Positions 26,332-35,079 of a DNA stretch of 64,000 nt are shown one piece after another. The notes under the pieces were generated by a model. It ran no database searches and was not told the origin of the DNA. It saw nothing but the letters and a program-made list of their open reading frames with translations. This DNA comes from DASUSH01 sp963785155 (lineage in GTDB: Bacteria > Actinomycetota > Thermoleophilia > Solirubrobacterales > 70-9): contig CAWAUB010000004.1 of NCBI GenBank assembly GCA_963785155.1, positions 663,424-727,423 of the forward strand, written 5' to 3'. Positions within the stretch are counted from its first letter, which is position 1, and each line of letters begins with the position of its first letter. The position numbers were made by a program, and so were the translations under genes.

Positions 26332-27254
26332 GCCAGCGCCTCGGCCTGAGCCGCAGAACCTGCGCCGCGCCCGCGCTCAGCATCCGCTCGGCCAGTTCGA
26401 GTCCCAGCGAGCCCGGCTGATCGGGCCTACCCCAGAGCGAGTCCCGAACCCAGCGACTGCCGTCGGGCATGCCGACGAAGCCGTCGACGTCCAGCCGGTC
26501 GGGACCGAGCCGGGCGCGGATGCCAACCGGTGTGTTGCAGCTCGCGCCCAGGGCACCGACCGCGGCGCGCTCGGCGGTCAGCTCGATCAGCGCGGCCTCA
26601 TCGGTGATCACCGCCGCGGCGGCCGCGGGTCGCTCGTCTCCCTCCCGGGCCTCGATGGCGAGGGCCCCCTGGCCCGCCGCGGGTGTCATCTCGTCCTCCG
26701 AGATGCGGAACGCGATCTCGGCCTCGCGCCCCAGGCGGCGCAGCCCGGCCGCAGCGAGAACGATCCCGTCGAGGTCCTCGCTCTCCAGCTTCCCCAGTCG
26801 GGTGTCGACATTGCCTCGCAGCGGCACCACATCGAGATCGTCGCGCTGGGCGAGGAGCTGGGCCTTCCGGCGCAGGCTCGAGGTCCCGATCCGCGCGCCA
26901 TCGGCGAGCTCGGACAGCGATCTCGCGGAACCGCAGAAGGCGTCGGCCGGATCCTCGCGAGCGCTCACCCCAACGAGCGCAAGGCCACCCGGGATCTCGC
27001 CGGGAAGGTCCTTCGCCGAGTGGACGGCGAGGTCGACCTCCTCGTCGAGGAGCGCCTCCTCGATCTCCTTCACGAAACGGGCCTTGTCAGAACAGCGCCG
27101 CCCGCCTCCTCCGCTTCGCGTCCGGGGGCGGTCGGTCCATCCCCGAGGTCTCGATGACGACGATCTCCGCGCCGCCGATCGCGGACGCGATCGACTCGGC
27201 CTGGGCGAGGGCGAGGGCGCTGCCGCGGGTGCCCAGCCTCAAACGATCGGGCAA
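26328..27254 (-). CDS. hemC: Porphobilinogen deaminase (hydroxymethylbilane synthase), frame broken three times
   Basis: Polymerises four porphobilinogens to hydroxymethylbilane. The N-terminus LRLGTRGSALALAQAES starts at a TTG (27254), 4 bases after the hemA stop. The core reads VKEIEEALLDEEVDLAVHSA, with RIGTSSLRRKAQLLA and the dipyrromethane-cofactor Cys in GASCNTPVG. Three frame changes interrupt it. Each is repaired by one added base in a short run: the C-run at 27141-27144 (giving ETSGDGPTAP), the AA at 27091-27092 (giving AVSDKARFVKE) and the CC at 26351-26352 (giving VLRAQAEALA and the stop at 26328). The repaired protein has normal length, about 310 residues. Sequence error is far more likely than loss of an essential gene. 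Confidence 0.85.
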
Positions 27255-27258
27255 TGGC

Positions 27259-28600
27259 TCAGCCGCTGTGGCGCTTGCGGCGCGAGTCGAGCTCGGTCAC
27301 CTGCGCCTCGTCGCTGCCGAGCGGCTCGGTGCCGGTGTCGAGCCCGAAGAGCTCGCGCAGGGCGCTCACGTACAGGTAGGAGTCGTCGTCCCCCGAGGAG
27401 CGCTTCAGGCGCAGCGTCGGCTCATGGAGCATCCGGCTCGCGATCGCCTTTGCGAGCACCGCGACCCGTTCGCGATCCGCTTCGCTGAGCGACTCCCAGC
27501 GGCCCTCGTTCTCGGCAAGAACCCGCTCGACCACCTCGTCGCCGTGGTGGCGGAGCGCAGCGACCGTCGGGACGAGCTCGAGCGAGCCGATCCAGCCCTC
27601 GAAACGGCCGAGCTCGGACTCGACCACGCGCTCGGCGCGGCGCGCCTCGGCGGCGCGGCCGGACGCGTTGCGCTCGGCGATCGCCTGCACATCGTCGACG
27701 TCGTGGACACTCACGCCCGGTACCTCGCGGCAGCCGGGCTCGATGTCGCGTGGGACCGCGAGGTCGACCATCAGGAGCGGCCGGCCCTCACGCGCGGTCA
27801 TGACCAGCTCGAGCTCCTCGCGCTCGATGATGTGGTGCGGGGAGTTCGTCGAGGAGACGACGATGTCCGCCTCCTCCATCCGCGCGGGGAGCTCCTCGAT
27901 GCGGACGGCACGGCCGCCGAACCGCTGGGCGAGCCCGATCGCCCGGTTGTGGTGGCGGTTGGCGACAAAGACGGTCTGGACGCCGCGGGCGGAGAGCGCG
28001 CGGGCGGTCAGCTCCGCGGTCTCACCGGCACCGACGAGGAGCACCTCGCGATGGGCCAGGTCGCCGAGGGTTCGCTGCGCGAGCTCCACCGCGACCGACG
28101 GGATCGAGACGCCGCGCTGGGAGATCGCGGTCTCGGTGCGGACCCGCTTGCCGGTAGCGAGCGCGCCGCGGAAGAGGCGGTTGAGGACCGGCCCGGTCGC
28201 GCCCTCGACCAGGGCCAGCTCGTAGGCGCGCTTGACCTGGCCCTGGATCTCCGCCTCGCCGATGATCATCGAGTCGAGCCCGGAGGCGACGCTGAAGAGG
28301 TGGCGGGCGGCCTCGGTCTGCGCGGAGCGAGTAGAGGCTCTCGACCAGCTCGGTCGGGCGGATGTCGGCCTCACGGGCGAGCACCCCGAGCGCGAGCGAC
28401 TCGGCCTCGACCGCGTCGGCAGCAAAGAGATAAAGCTCGGTCCTGTTGCAGGTCGAGATCGCGGCGGCCTCGTGCACGTGGGCGGACTCGACCAGCTCGC
28501 CGAGGACGCCGACGGCGCGGCCCTCGGTGAGCGCCATCGTCTCGCGCAGCTCGAGGGGAGCTGTGCGGTGCGAGACACCTAATGCGATTAGCTCACTCAT
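27259..28600 (-). CDS. hemA: Glutamyl-tRNA reductase, frame broken near 28322
   Basis: Reduces glutamyl-tRNA(Glu) to glutamate-1-semialdehyde, the first step of C5-pathway heme synthesis. The N-terminal catalytic part reads MSELIALGVSHRTAPLELR, with nucleophile Cys51 in ISTCNRTELY. After the frame change the body continues AARHLFSVASGLDSMIIGEA, with the NADPH domain EVLLVGAGETAELTARAL and the dimerisation domain at the C-terminus. The break lies at the CGCGC run at 28318-28327; one base removed or a CG unit added joins ...LYSLR and AQTEAARHLF. Full length would be about 447 residues, normal for the family. Upstream neighbours are cytochrome c maturation genes. Confidence 0.9.
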
Positions 28601-28651
28601 ATACCCGACCGAACAGGACGCGTAGCGGAGGATTTGGTCGGTTTTGTTTAG

Positions 28652-28876
28652 TCATGGCGCGATTCTCTCCCCGATCGAGCGCTTTGGGGCGTCCGCGGTC
28701 TCGCCGGTCTCGCCGTTGCGCCGGCTCTCGACCCTGTCGGCGAGCTCGGCGATCTCACGCTGGAGCCGACCAAGTCGAGCAGCCATGATCCCGACGTAGA
28801 CGAGCAGGAGGACCGCGAACGCCACGTAGGCGGCGGCGACGTACTTGCCGGCTTCGTCGAGGGGAAGCGCCGGCAT
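28652..28876 (-). CDS. ccmD: CcmD-like small membrane protein
   Basis: 74 residues starting MPALPLDEAGKYVAAAYVAF. A single membrane helix (about 12-31) is followed by a coiled-coil/basic segment RLGRLQREIAELADRVESRR. CcmD is a small adaptor that helps release heme-charged CcmE from the CcmABC transporter. Position, size and topology fit. The ATG overlaps the stop of the upstream CcsA/CcmC gene (ATGA). Assignment rests mainly on context because the family is poorly conserved. Confidence 0.72.
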   Translation of the reverse strand: MPALPLDEAGKYVAAAYVAFAVLLLVYVGIMAARLGRLQREIAELADRVESRRNGETGETADAPKRSIGERIAP

Positions 28877-29556
28877 CAGGTTGCCTCCGCGAGCGCGCGA
28901 CGCAGGCGGCCCAGGTCGGCGCGGGTGCGCTTCGCGCTCAGCTCGAAGGAGACCAGCGTCGTCCACAGCAGGGCGACGCCGACCAGGCAGACCAGGAAGG
29001 TGAACATCATTTCCCCGGGCAGGCCGCCCGCGGAGGAGAACGTGCGCGGATGGATCAGCGGCTCGGCCAGCCGGACGGCGAGGAAGTTCAGGGGCACAAA
29101 GGCGCCGGCGGTGATCGCGAAGACCGACGCGTAGCGAGCCTGGCGGTCGCGGTCGGGGATCGCGAAGCGCAGCGGGTAGTAGGTGCAGTAGAGGAGAAAG
29201 ACGATCAGGAAGCTGACCAGGGTCGGCTCGCGCCACTCCCACCACACGCCCCACTGCGCCTTCGCCCAGATTGCTCCGGTGACGAGGACGACGACGCCGA
29301 AGATCACCGACATATGGATGGAGACGTAGGCCCGGTAGTCGTGCACCGGGTCGCCGCTCCGCAGGTGGCGGATGGCGTGGATCGCGGCGACGATGAAACC
29401 GCCCAGAGCGACGATTGCGAGCGGCACGTGCAGGTAGAAGATCTTCTGGATGAAGCCCTCGCGCTCGAGCGGCGCGTAGAAGAACACCAGCGCGAAGCCC
29501 GCGCCGAGGACGAGCGCGGTCGCGATTGTGAGTGTGCGTAGGCGGCTGGGGCTCAT
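28876..29556 (-). CDS. ccsA: Heme exporter / cytochrome c biogenesis protein CcsA-CcmC type
   Basis: 226 residues and six membrane helices. It carries the WWD-type heme-handling segment WGVWWEWREPTL and conserved His residues in FYLHVPLAI and VSIHMSVIFG, as in CcmC. It moves or presents heme on the outer face for attachment to cytochrome c. It lies between ccmB and ccmD in a ccmA-ccmB-ccsA-ccmD order on the minus strand. No CcmE or CcmF is within the window. Confidence 0.9.
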   Translation of the reverse strand: MSPSRLRTLTIATALVLGAGFALVFFYAPLEREGFIQKIFYLHVPLAIVALGGFIVAAIHAIRHLRSGDPVHDYRAYVSIHMSVIFGVVVLVTGAIWAKAQWGVWWEWREPTLVSFLIVFLLYCTYYPLRFAIPDRDRQARYASVFAITAGAFVPLNFLAVRLAEPLIHPRTFSSAGGLPGEMMFTFLVCLVGVALLWTTLVSFELSAKRTRADLGRLRRALAEAT

Positions 29557-29569
29557 GCGGGCCGAGCCT

Positions 29570-30238
29570 TCAGTCCTCGAGCAGGTAGTCGTAGACGGCG
29601 TACCCGATCAGGAGGAAGACCACATCGTAAAGCGCGAGCACCGCAATCCAGCGCCCGAAATCACCGTAGTCCGGCCCGCCGAGCTCGAGCAGCGGTGCAG
29701 CGCCGCCCGCCGCGGCGATCATCAGCGGCACCGAGAGGGGCAGCAGGATCAGCGGCCCGAGCAGATCCCGGGCGCGTGAGCTGACCGCGATCGAGGAGAC
29801 GAGGACGCCGATCACGGCGAGCCCGAGGTCGAGCAGGACGAGGATCACGCAGAGCGGCGCGAGGCCGGCCCACTCCTCCAGGAAGAAGACGCCGAAGGCG
29901 GGAACGGCGATCAGCTCGAGTACGACGAGGTAAATGATCAGCGCGGCGACCTTCGCGGCGTAGAGGGCCGACCCGTCGACCGGCGCCAGGCGGATCGCGT
30001 CGAAGCCGCCCTGCTCTCGCTCGGCGACGAAGATCCGGTTGATCGCGAGGATCCCGGCGAAGAGGATCGTGACGAGCAGGACGCCGGCGGCGAGGCTGCC
30101 GGCCAGCTGCTCGCGGTCCAGGCCGAAGCGGAAGACGATGAAGGTCGTGATCGCGAACAGCGCCATCGCCGGCACCGACTCGAGCGTGCGCAGCTCGACC
30201 CGCAGGTCCTTCGCGAGGATCGCCCGGAACGCGTTCAT
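29570..30238 (-). CDS. ccmB: Heme exporter membrane subunit CcmB
   Basis: 222 residues with six predicted helices. The N-terminal cytoplasmic segment ILAKDLRVELRTLESVPAMA and the region FVAEREQGGFDAIRLAPVDG are characteristic of CcmB, the permease partner of the CcmA ATPase. The start overlaps the ccmA stop by 4 bases (ATGA), implying coupling and equimolar expression. With ccmA it forms the ABC transporter that powers heme chaperoning for cytochrome c maturation. Confidence 0.88.
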   Translation of the reverse strand: MNAFRAILAKDLRVELRTLESVPAMALFAITTFIVFRFGLDREQLAGSLAAGVLLVTILFAGILAINRIFVAEREQGGFDAIRLAPVDGSALYAAKVAALIIYLVVLELIAVPAFGVFFLEEWAGLAPLCVILVLLDLGLAVIGVLVSSIAVSSRARDLLGPLILLPLSVPLMIAAAGGAAPLLELGGPDYGDFGRWIAVLALYDVVFLLIGYAVYDYLLED

Positions 30239-30936
30239 CGCTCGTACACCTCGCGGAGCTCGGCGGTCGCGACCTCCGCGGCTGCGCCCGCGAACGCGAC
30301 CGAGCCGTTGCGGCGCAGGACGAGGGCATGATCCGCTTCCTCCAGGCCGGCCTCGGGATCATGGGTGACGACCACCCGGGTCGGGCCGGAGCCGGCGCCG
30401 ATCAAGGGCTCGACCAGGGCCGAGGCGCCGGGGTCCAGGTGGGCCTGCGGCTCGTCGAGGAGGAGTAGGTCGGGCTCGTGCAGGAGTGCCCGGCAAACCG
30501 CGACGCGCTGGCACATCCCGGCCGAGAGCTCATGCACCCGCTCGCTCGCAGCCGCGCCCATGCCGACCCGCTCGAGGAGCTCGCGGGCCCGCTCGGCGCC
30601 GCCCGGTCCGAGACCGTGCAGGCGCGAGTGGAACTCGAGGTTCTCGGCGACGCTCAGCTCGCGATAGAGGAGCGGCTCGTGGCCCAGGTACCCAATCCGG
30701 CCGCGGACACGCCAGCCCTCGCGCGGAAGCTCCGCGCCGAGGACGGAGACCTCGCCCCCGCTCGGGCGCAGCAGCGTTGCGAGGACGCGCAGCAACGTGG
30801 TCTTGCCAGCGCCGTTTGGGCCGAGCACGACGAGCGTCTCGCCCGCGGCGAGCTCGAGCGAGACCTCGCGTAGGGCGAGGCGGTCGCCATAGGCGCGCGA
30901 GAGCCCGCGCAGCTTGATTCCGTTCGGGTTGGGCAC
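30235..30936 (-). CDS. ccmA: Heme exporter ATP-binding subunit CcmA
   Basis: 233-residue ABC ATPase. Walker A GPNGAGKTTLLR lies at about residues 39-50. The signature is LSAGMCQRVAVCRALL, the LSAG variant seen in CcmA rather than the usual LSGGQ. Walker B is LLLLDEPQAHLDP and the switch His is in VVVTHDPE. It is the first gene of the minus-strand ccmA-ccmB-ccsA-ccmD-hemA-hemC-cobA/hemD run, so heme synthesis and heme delivery are probably co-transcribed. A divergent cupredoxin gene starts 69 bases away. Confidence 0.9.
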   Translation of the reverse strand: MPNPNGIKLRGLSRAYGDRLALREVSLELAAGETLVVLGPNGAGKTTLLRVLATLLRPSGGEVSVLGAELPREGWRVRGRIGYLGHEPLLYRELSVAENLEFHSRLHGLGPGGAERARELLERVGMGAAASERVHELSAGMCQRVAVCRALLHEPDLLLLDEPQAHLDPGASALVEPLIGAGSGPTRVVVTHDPEAGLEEADHALVLRRNGSVAFAGAAAEVATAELREVYER

Positions 30937-31004
30937 GGGGGCATCTTTACGGGCGTGACTACTCTGAGCCGCAACCGGGGAATCAACGGAGGGTTGAGAG
31001 AGAC

Positions 31005-31586
31005 ATGAGGCGGATCGTTCTTGCAGTGGCAGTCGCGGCGCTCATCGTGCCCTCGCTCTCCGGTGCGCAGGGCACAACGGTCGAGATCGCGACCGGCGAC
31101 GACTTCTTCGAGCCCGAGGACCTGAAGTCCGACGTCGGCACGCAGAGCTTTCACTGGCAGTGGGGCCCGCCGTCGACGCAGAACGAGCACAACGTCCGCC
31201 AGGACGACGAGTTGTTCACCTCCGGCAACCTCGTCACCGCGGGCGAGTTCACCGTCAACCCATCGGCCGGCACTTTCCACTACTACTGCGACGCGCACGG
31301 TTTCGAGAGCGGTGGGATGGACGGCGAGCTGGCGATCAAGCCGACGGCCACACCGCAGGGCAAGAAGACGCTGATCACGTGGGCGACCGAGACGACCGAC
31401 ACGGGCAGCCAATTCGACGTGCAGCAGAAGACCGGCTCGAAGAAGCCTGTGATCGTCGAGTCGAAGACGAAGGCGGTCGAGGGCGCCTTCAAGCTCAAGT
31501 CGGGGACGAAGTACCAGTTCGAGGTCCGCACCCGCAAGGGCAAGAAGACCAGCGACTGGTCCCCGGTGCTGAAGCTGAAGGGCTAG
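31005..31586 (+). CDS. Secreted cupredoxin-like copper protein with fibronectin-like C-terminus
   Basis: 193 residues with a signal peptide (MRRIVLAVAVAALIVPSL, cleavage near SGAQ). The cupredoxin part (about 22-110) keeps type-1 copper ligands: His in NEHNV, then Cys, His and Met in FHYYCDAHGFESGGM. A second beta module (about 115-193, KKTLITWATETTD...YQFEVRTRKGKKTSDW) looks like a fibronectin type III domain. Likely an extracytoplasmic electron carrier. GAGAGA 6 bases before the ATG is the ribosome site. It is divergent from the ccm operon, which would fit a respiratory role (inference). Confidence 0.8.
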   Translation: MRRIVLAVAVAALIVPSLSGAQGTTVEIATGDDFFEPEDLKSDVGTQSFHWQWGPPSTQNEHNVRQDDELFTSGNLVTAGEFTVNPSAGTFHYYCDAHGFESGGMDGELAIKPTATPQGKKTLITWATETTDTGSQFDVQQKTGSKKPVIVESKTKAVEGAFKLKSGTKYQFEVRTRKGKKTSDWSPVLKLKG

Positions 31587-31972
31587 TCCGGCTGGTCGCC
31601 GCCGCGCAGCGCCTTGGCGGCGCGAGCGACACTGAGCCAGCCGAGCACGTTGAAGGCGATCGCGCCCGCAATGGTGCCGTCGACCTCGCCGCGGGCGCGG
31701 AACTCCTGCGCCATTGAGACCATGTCCGTCGCCTCGCAGGACGCGTTCAGCATGACGGCCTCGCGCTCGCGGCCGGCCTGGACGAGGGCGAGGGTTGCAA
31801 TGGCGATCGAGATGTCCCGGCCGCCGAAGAGCGCGTTGAAGTAGCGGGTGTCGGGCGCGGTAGGCCACTTGCGGGCGGGCGCGAAGATCGCCTTCGGCGC
31901 GAACAGGGAGAGCAGTCCGTAGATGGTCCGGACGACGACTCCCTGGTAGAGCACTCCGCGGGCTGAGGACAC
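31583..31972 (-). CDS. Small membrane protein of unknown function
   Basis: 129 residues from GTG 31972. Hydrophobic helices lie at about 8-25, 55-70 and 100-118, separated by short polar loops (FGGRDISIAIATLALVQAG). It resembles DUF4267-type membrane proteins in size and the 'F.GRD...' segment, but this is weak. It follows the aldehyde dehydrogenase by 9 bases on the same strand, so it probably shares its transcript. Its 3' end overlaps the convergent cupredoxin gene by 4 bases. Confidence 0.64.
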   Translation of the reverse strand: MSSARGVLYQGVVVRTIYGLLSLFAPKAIFAPARKWPTAPDTRYFNALFGGRDISIAIATLALVQAGREREAVMLNASCEATDMVSMAQEFRARGEVDGTIAGAIAFNVLGWLSVARAAKALRGGDQPD

Positions 31973-31981
31973 CTGTCGAGC

Positions 31982-33547
31982 CTATCTGCCCTTGCGCAGC
32001 GTGCGGGCGCCTGCCTTGACGAGTGGCTCGGCGCCCTCGCGAAGGGCCTTCACCCGGCTGCCGTTGCGGCCGTAGAGCAGGCGGGCCGTCGCGCGCATCG
32101 CGTCTCCCAGCGTCTGGTCGTAGGGCTGCCACCAGAGGTTGCGGGTGTGCCCCGGCTCCCAGGTGATCGTCTTCACGTCGACGCACTCGTAGAAGCCGAA
32201 CTTCGAGTGCGAGCGGCCGACGCCGGACTCCTTGACGCCGCCCCACGCGCACTGGCAGGCGCCGTGGGTGAAGGAGTGGTCGTTGATCCAGACCATCCCG
32301 GACTCGATCTCGCGTGCAATCCGCTCGCCCTTCTGCCGGTCGCGGGTCCAGACCGACGCACCGAGGCCGAAGTTCGAGTCGTTGGCCTGCTCGAGCGCCT
32401 CGGCCTCGGAGGCGACGACGGTGATCGGGAGCACCGGGCCGAAGATCTCCTCGCGCATGATCCGCATCTCCGGCTCGACGCCGGCGAGGACGGTCGGTGC
32501 GATGAAGCGCCCCGGGTAACCCTCGAGCTCGGTCGGCCCGCCGGTGAGCCGGTCGGCGCCGGCGGCGAGCGCGTCGTCGACGAGGCCGGTGACGAGGTCG
32601 GCCTGCTCGGGTGAAACCATCGGCCCGATCTCCGTCGTCCACTCGAGCGGGTCGCCGACGGTGAGGCGCTCGGTCTCGCGGACGACGCCCTCGAGGTAGC
32701 GGTCGGCGACCTCCTCGACGACATAGACCCGCTCGATCCCCGAGCAGGTCTGGCCCGCGTTGGCGAAGCCGCCCCAGACGGTGCCCGAGATGGCGTTGGC
32801 GAGGTCCGCGTCGGCGCAGACGATCGCGGGGTCCTTGCCGCCCAGCTCGAGGACGGAGCCCTTCAGCTGGCGGGCGCAGATCTCGCCGACACCGCGGCCG
32901 ACCTCGACCGAGCCGGTGAAGAAGATCTTTCCGGTCGACGCCTCGCAGAGGGCCTGACCGACGGCGCCGCCCCCGTGGAGGACGCGGACGAGGCCCTCGG
33001 GCAGCCCCGCCTTCTCGAAGGTCTCGCGGATCCGCTCGCCGAGCAGCGGGGTCAGGCTCGCCGGCTTCAGGACCACGCCGTTGCCGGCGGCCAGCGCGAT
33101 CGCGACCTCGCCGAAGGGGATCGACCACGGGTAGTTCCAGGGGGCGATCACCCCGACCACGCCGATCGGCTCGTAGGAGAAGAAGCTCCGCTTGGTCTTC
33201 AGGAAGAGCTGCGGGAACGGGATCTTCTCGTCGGCGAGAATCTCCGGCCCGTTCTCCGCGCACCAGTGCAGGAGGTCGACGGTCGGCAGGATCTCCATCG
33301 TGTAGCTCTCGAGCCGTGGCTTCCCCTGCTCGCGGGTGAGGAGCTCGGCAACCTCGTCGATCTCCTCGACCAACACATCGGCTGCCGCGCGCAGATAGCG
33401 ACCGCGGTCCTCGTGGGAGAGCTGACCCCAGAAGGGCTGGACCTCGGCGACCTCGTCGACGACTCCCTGCACCTCGTCGGGCGCGACGGTCTCGACCGTT
33501 CCGACCAGATCCCCGGTGGCCGGGTTGAAGGACTCGAGGTTGCCCAT
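31982..33547 (-). CDS. Aldehyde dehydrogenase family protein
   Basis: 521 residues. The nucleophile Cys lies in NAGQTCSGIERV and the general base Glu in LELGGKDPAIV. Cofactor-binding elements VGVIAPWNYPW and FFTGSVEVGRG are present, as is the C-terminal CAWGGVKESGVGRSH. The 'NAGQTCSG' and 'WGGVKESG.GR' forms are typical of broad aldehyde dehydrogenases acting on medium- or long-chain or aromatic aldehydes. A basic tail follows the domain. It is about as distant from the ALDH at 1609-3162 as two subfamilies usually are. Divergent from the Nudix gene. Confidence 0.93.
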   Translation of the reverse strand: MGNLESFNPATGDLVGTVETVAPDEVQGVVDEVAEVQPFWGQLSHEDRGRYLRAAADVLVEEIDEVAELLTREQGKPRLESYTMEILPTVDLLHWCAENGPEILADEKIPFPQLFLKTKRSFFSYEPIGVVGVIAPWNYPWSIPFGEVAIALAAGNGVVLKPASLTPLLGERIRETFEKAGLPEGLVRVLHGGGAVGQALCEASTGKIFFTGSVEVGRGVGEICARQLKGSVLELGGKDPAIVCADADLANAISGTVWGGFANAGQTCSGIERVYVVEEVADRYLEGVVRETERLTVGDPLEWTTEIGPMVSPEQADLVTGLVDDALAAGADRLTGGPTELEGYPGRFIAPTVLAGVEPEMRIMREEIFGPVLPITVVASEAEALEQANDSNFGLGASVWTRDRQKGERIAREIESGMVWINDHSFTHGACQCAWGGVKESGVGRSHSKFGFYECVDVKTITWEPGHTRNLWWQPYDQTLGDAMRATARLLYGRNGSRVKALREGAEPLVKAGARTLRKGR

Positions 33548-33573
33548 CCCTGCGTCGATCCTACGCTTCGCAT

Positions 33574-34146
33574 GTGATCTATCGCTTCTGCCCCACCTGC
33601 GCCACCGAACTCGAGCCCCACCGCGAACGGCCCGAGGATCCCGAGCGGCCGCACTGCCACGCCTGTGGCTTCGTCCATTACGAGAATCCGGCGCCGACCG
33701 TGCAGGCGTGGATCGAGCGGGACGGCAACTACCTGTTCCTGCTCCGCGCTCGCGAGCCCCAGCAGGGCCTGTGGAACCTGACCGGCGGCTTCGTCGAGCC
33801 CTTCGAGTCGCCCGAGGACGCGATCCGCCGCGAGGGCCACGAGGAACTCGGCGTCGAGATCGAAGTCGGCGAGCTGATCGGCGCGTTCTCCTCGGCCTAC
33901 GCGGACACCGGGCGCTCGACGCTCGACCTCGGCTACCGCTGCGAGCTCGCCGACCCGTCCGCGGAGCTCCGGGTCTCCGACGAGTCCGAGGAGGCGGGCT
34001 GGTTCTCTTTGGGTGAGGTGCCCGAGCTCGCGTTCGAGGGGGAGCGGCTCGCGCTGGAGGCGCTCAAAGCGCTGCACGAATCGTCGCGACTGACCAGCTC
34101 CGGCTCGTCCCGCAGCTGCCGCCACGTGATCCGGATCGTCCGGTAG
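33574..34146 (+). CDS. Nudix hydrolase with N-terminal zinc ribbon
   Basis: 190 residues from GTG 33574. A zinc ribbon, CPTCATELEP...CHACGFVHYENP (Cys residues about 6, 9, 28, 31), precedes the Nudix domain. The Nudix box is complete: GFVEPFESPEDAIRREGHEELGV (given here as G-x5-E-x7-R-E-x2-E-E-x-G). The arrangement is that of NADH pyrophosphatase (NudC)-like or ADP-ribose-type Nudix enzymes. It hydrolyses a nucleoside diphosphate linked to another moiety; the substrate is unknown. The C-terminal 25 residues are Ser/Arg-rich and overlap the 3' end of the convergent broken gene, so the true stop may be affected by an indel. Confidence 0.87.
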   Translation: MIYRFCPTCATELEPHRERPEDPERPHCHACGFVHYENPAPTVQAWIERDGNYLFLLRAREPQQGLWNLTGGFVEPFESPEDAIRREGHEELGVEIEVGELIGAFSSAYADTGRSTLDLGYRCELADPSAELRVSDESEEAGWFSLGEVPELAFEGERLALEALKALHESSRLTSSGSSRSCRHVIRIVR

Positions 34147-35022
34147 CCGGCCCGCAGTAGGAGGGCATCCTTCGCCCGATCGCGCTCGAAGGCCTGGCGG
34201 GTGCCGTGGGTCTCCCAGCCGTCTGTTTCGAGGACGAGGCGTTCGGTGCGCCAGAGGAAGTCGGGGTGGACGGTGCGGTTCTCGAGGATCAGGGTGGGGT
34301 TGATTTCTGGGAGGGGGAGGTCCGAATCCGTGCGCAACAGCTCAGAAGAGGCGGCGCTCGAAGCGGTTCTTCGAGTCGCTTCGTTTGCGGGTCGAAGGGA
34401 CGACAACAGCGCTTGTAGGGAGGGAAGGCCGTGGCGGCCGGGGTTGTTCGCGAGGACGCGCCGAAGGTCGGCTAGGTCGAAGATGCGGAGGATCTCGGCG
34501 CGGTCGAGGGCCTCGGCTAGGGCTTCTGGGTGGAGGACCTCGGCGAGATCGAGCAGGGTGCGGGCGACAGGTGGTGGTGGGGATGCCGTCGACGAGGGTG
34601 ATCTCCTCGGGCGGGAGGGTCGAGCGGTGCGCGCGGATCCCATCGAGGCCGCGGCCGGCTCCGGTCGGGCTGGTGACGTCGATCACGGTCGCCGCGCTCG
34701 CCCGGATGCCGAGATTGGCGCCGGCCGGCTGCGTGGGAGAGCGCAGCGCCGATCGCCGCAGGCGAGCACGGCCGCCATCCAGTGCTCAGACGGGCTCGTA
34801 GGGAGGGCGGCCGAGGGAGTAGATGCCGGGGTAGGAGCGGTGTAGGCGGCCCGAACGCACCCGATCGGACGCGGTCCGGGCGCTGAGGCCGGCGTTCCTT
34901 AGCTGGGTGAGGGTGAGTTGGTTGTGCTGCGCTCCGGCGATCGCGGCGATCCGTGCCTCCCGATCCGCCCAATTCGGCGACGTGCGGCCGGAAACGGCAC
35001 GTAGTTCGCCGCTATTCGCCAC
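34064..35022 (-). pseudogene. AbiEi-like N-domain plus DUF559 endonuclease-like protein, multiply frameshifted
   Basis: The N-terminal part (MANSGELRAVSGRT...; IAGAQHNQLTLTQLRNAGLS, SGRLHRSYPGIYSLG) is the winged helix seen in type IV antitoxin AbiEi-like proteins. The C-terminal part (VHPDFLWRTERLVLETDGWE, FERDRAKDALLLRAGYRTIR) is a DUF559/Vsr-like nuclease-fold domain. This fusion is frequent in Actinobacteria (recalled). At least four frame changes are seen, near 34789, 34753, 34570 and 34086. The last restores an ending SRTIRAAL and a stop at 34064. The number of breaks is higher than elsewhere, so true decay is possible here, but the pieces are all still recognisable. Function of the family is unclear. 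Confidence 0.64.
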
Positions 35023-35079
35023 ACCCCCAAGGCTGAGCGGTTTCGTGTGGCGTGTGGCGCGCGGGGTGTCACGGAAGCG

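Noticed and set aside
30654..33263. Minus-strand open frame of 869 codons
   Set aside because: It runs through ccmA, the cupredoxin antisense and the aldehyde dehydrogenase out of frame, with Arg-rich composition typical of GC-rich shadow frames.
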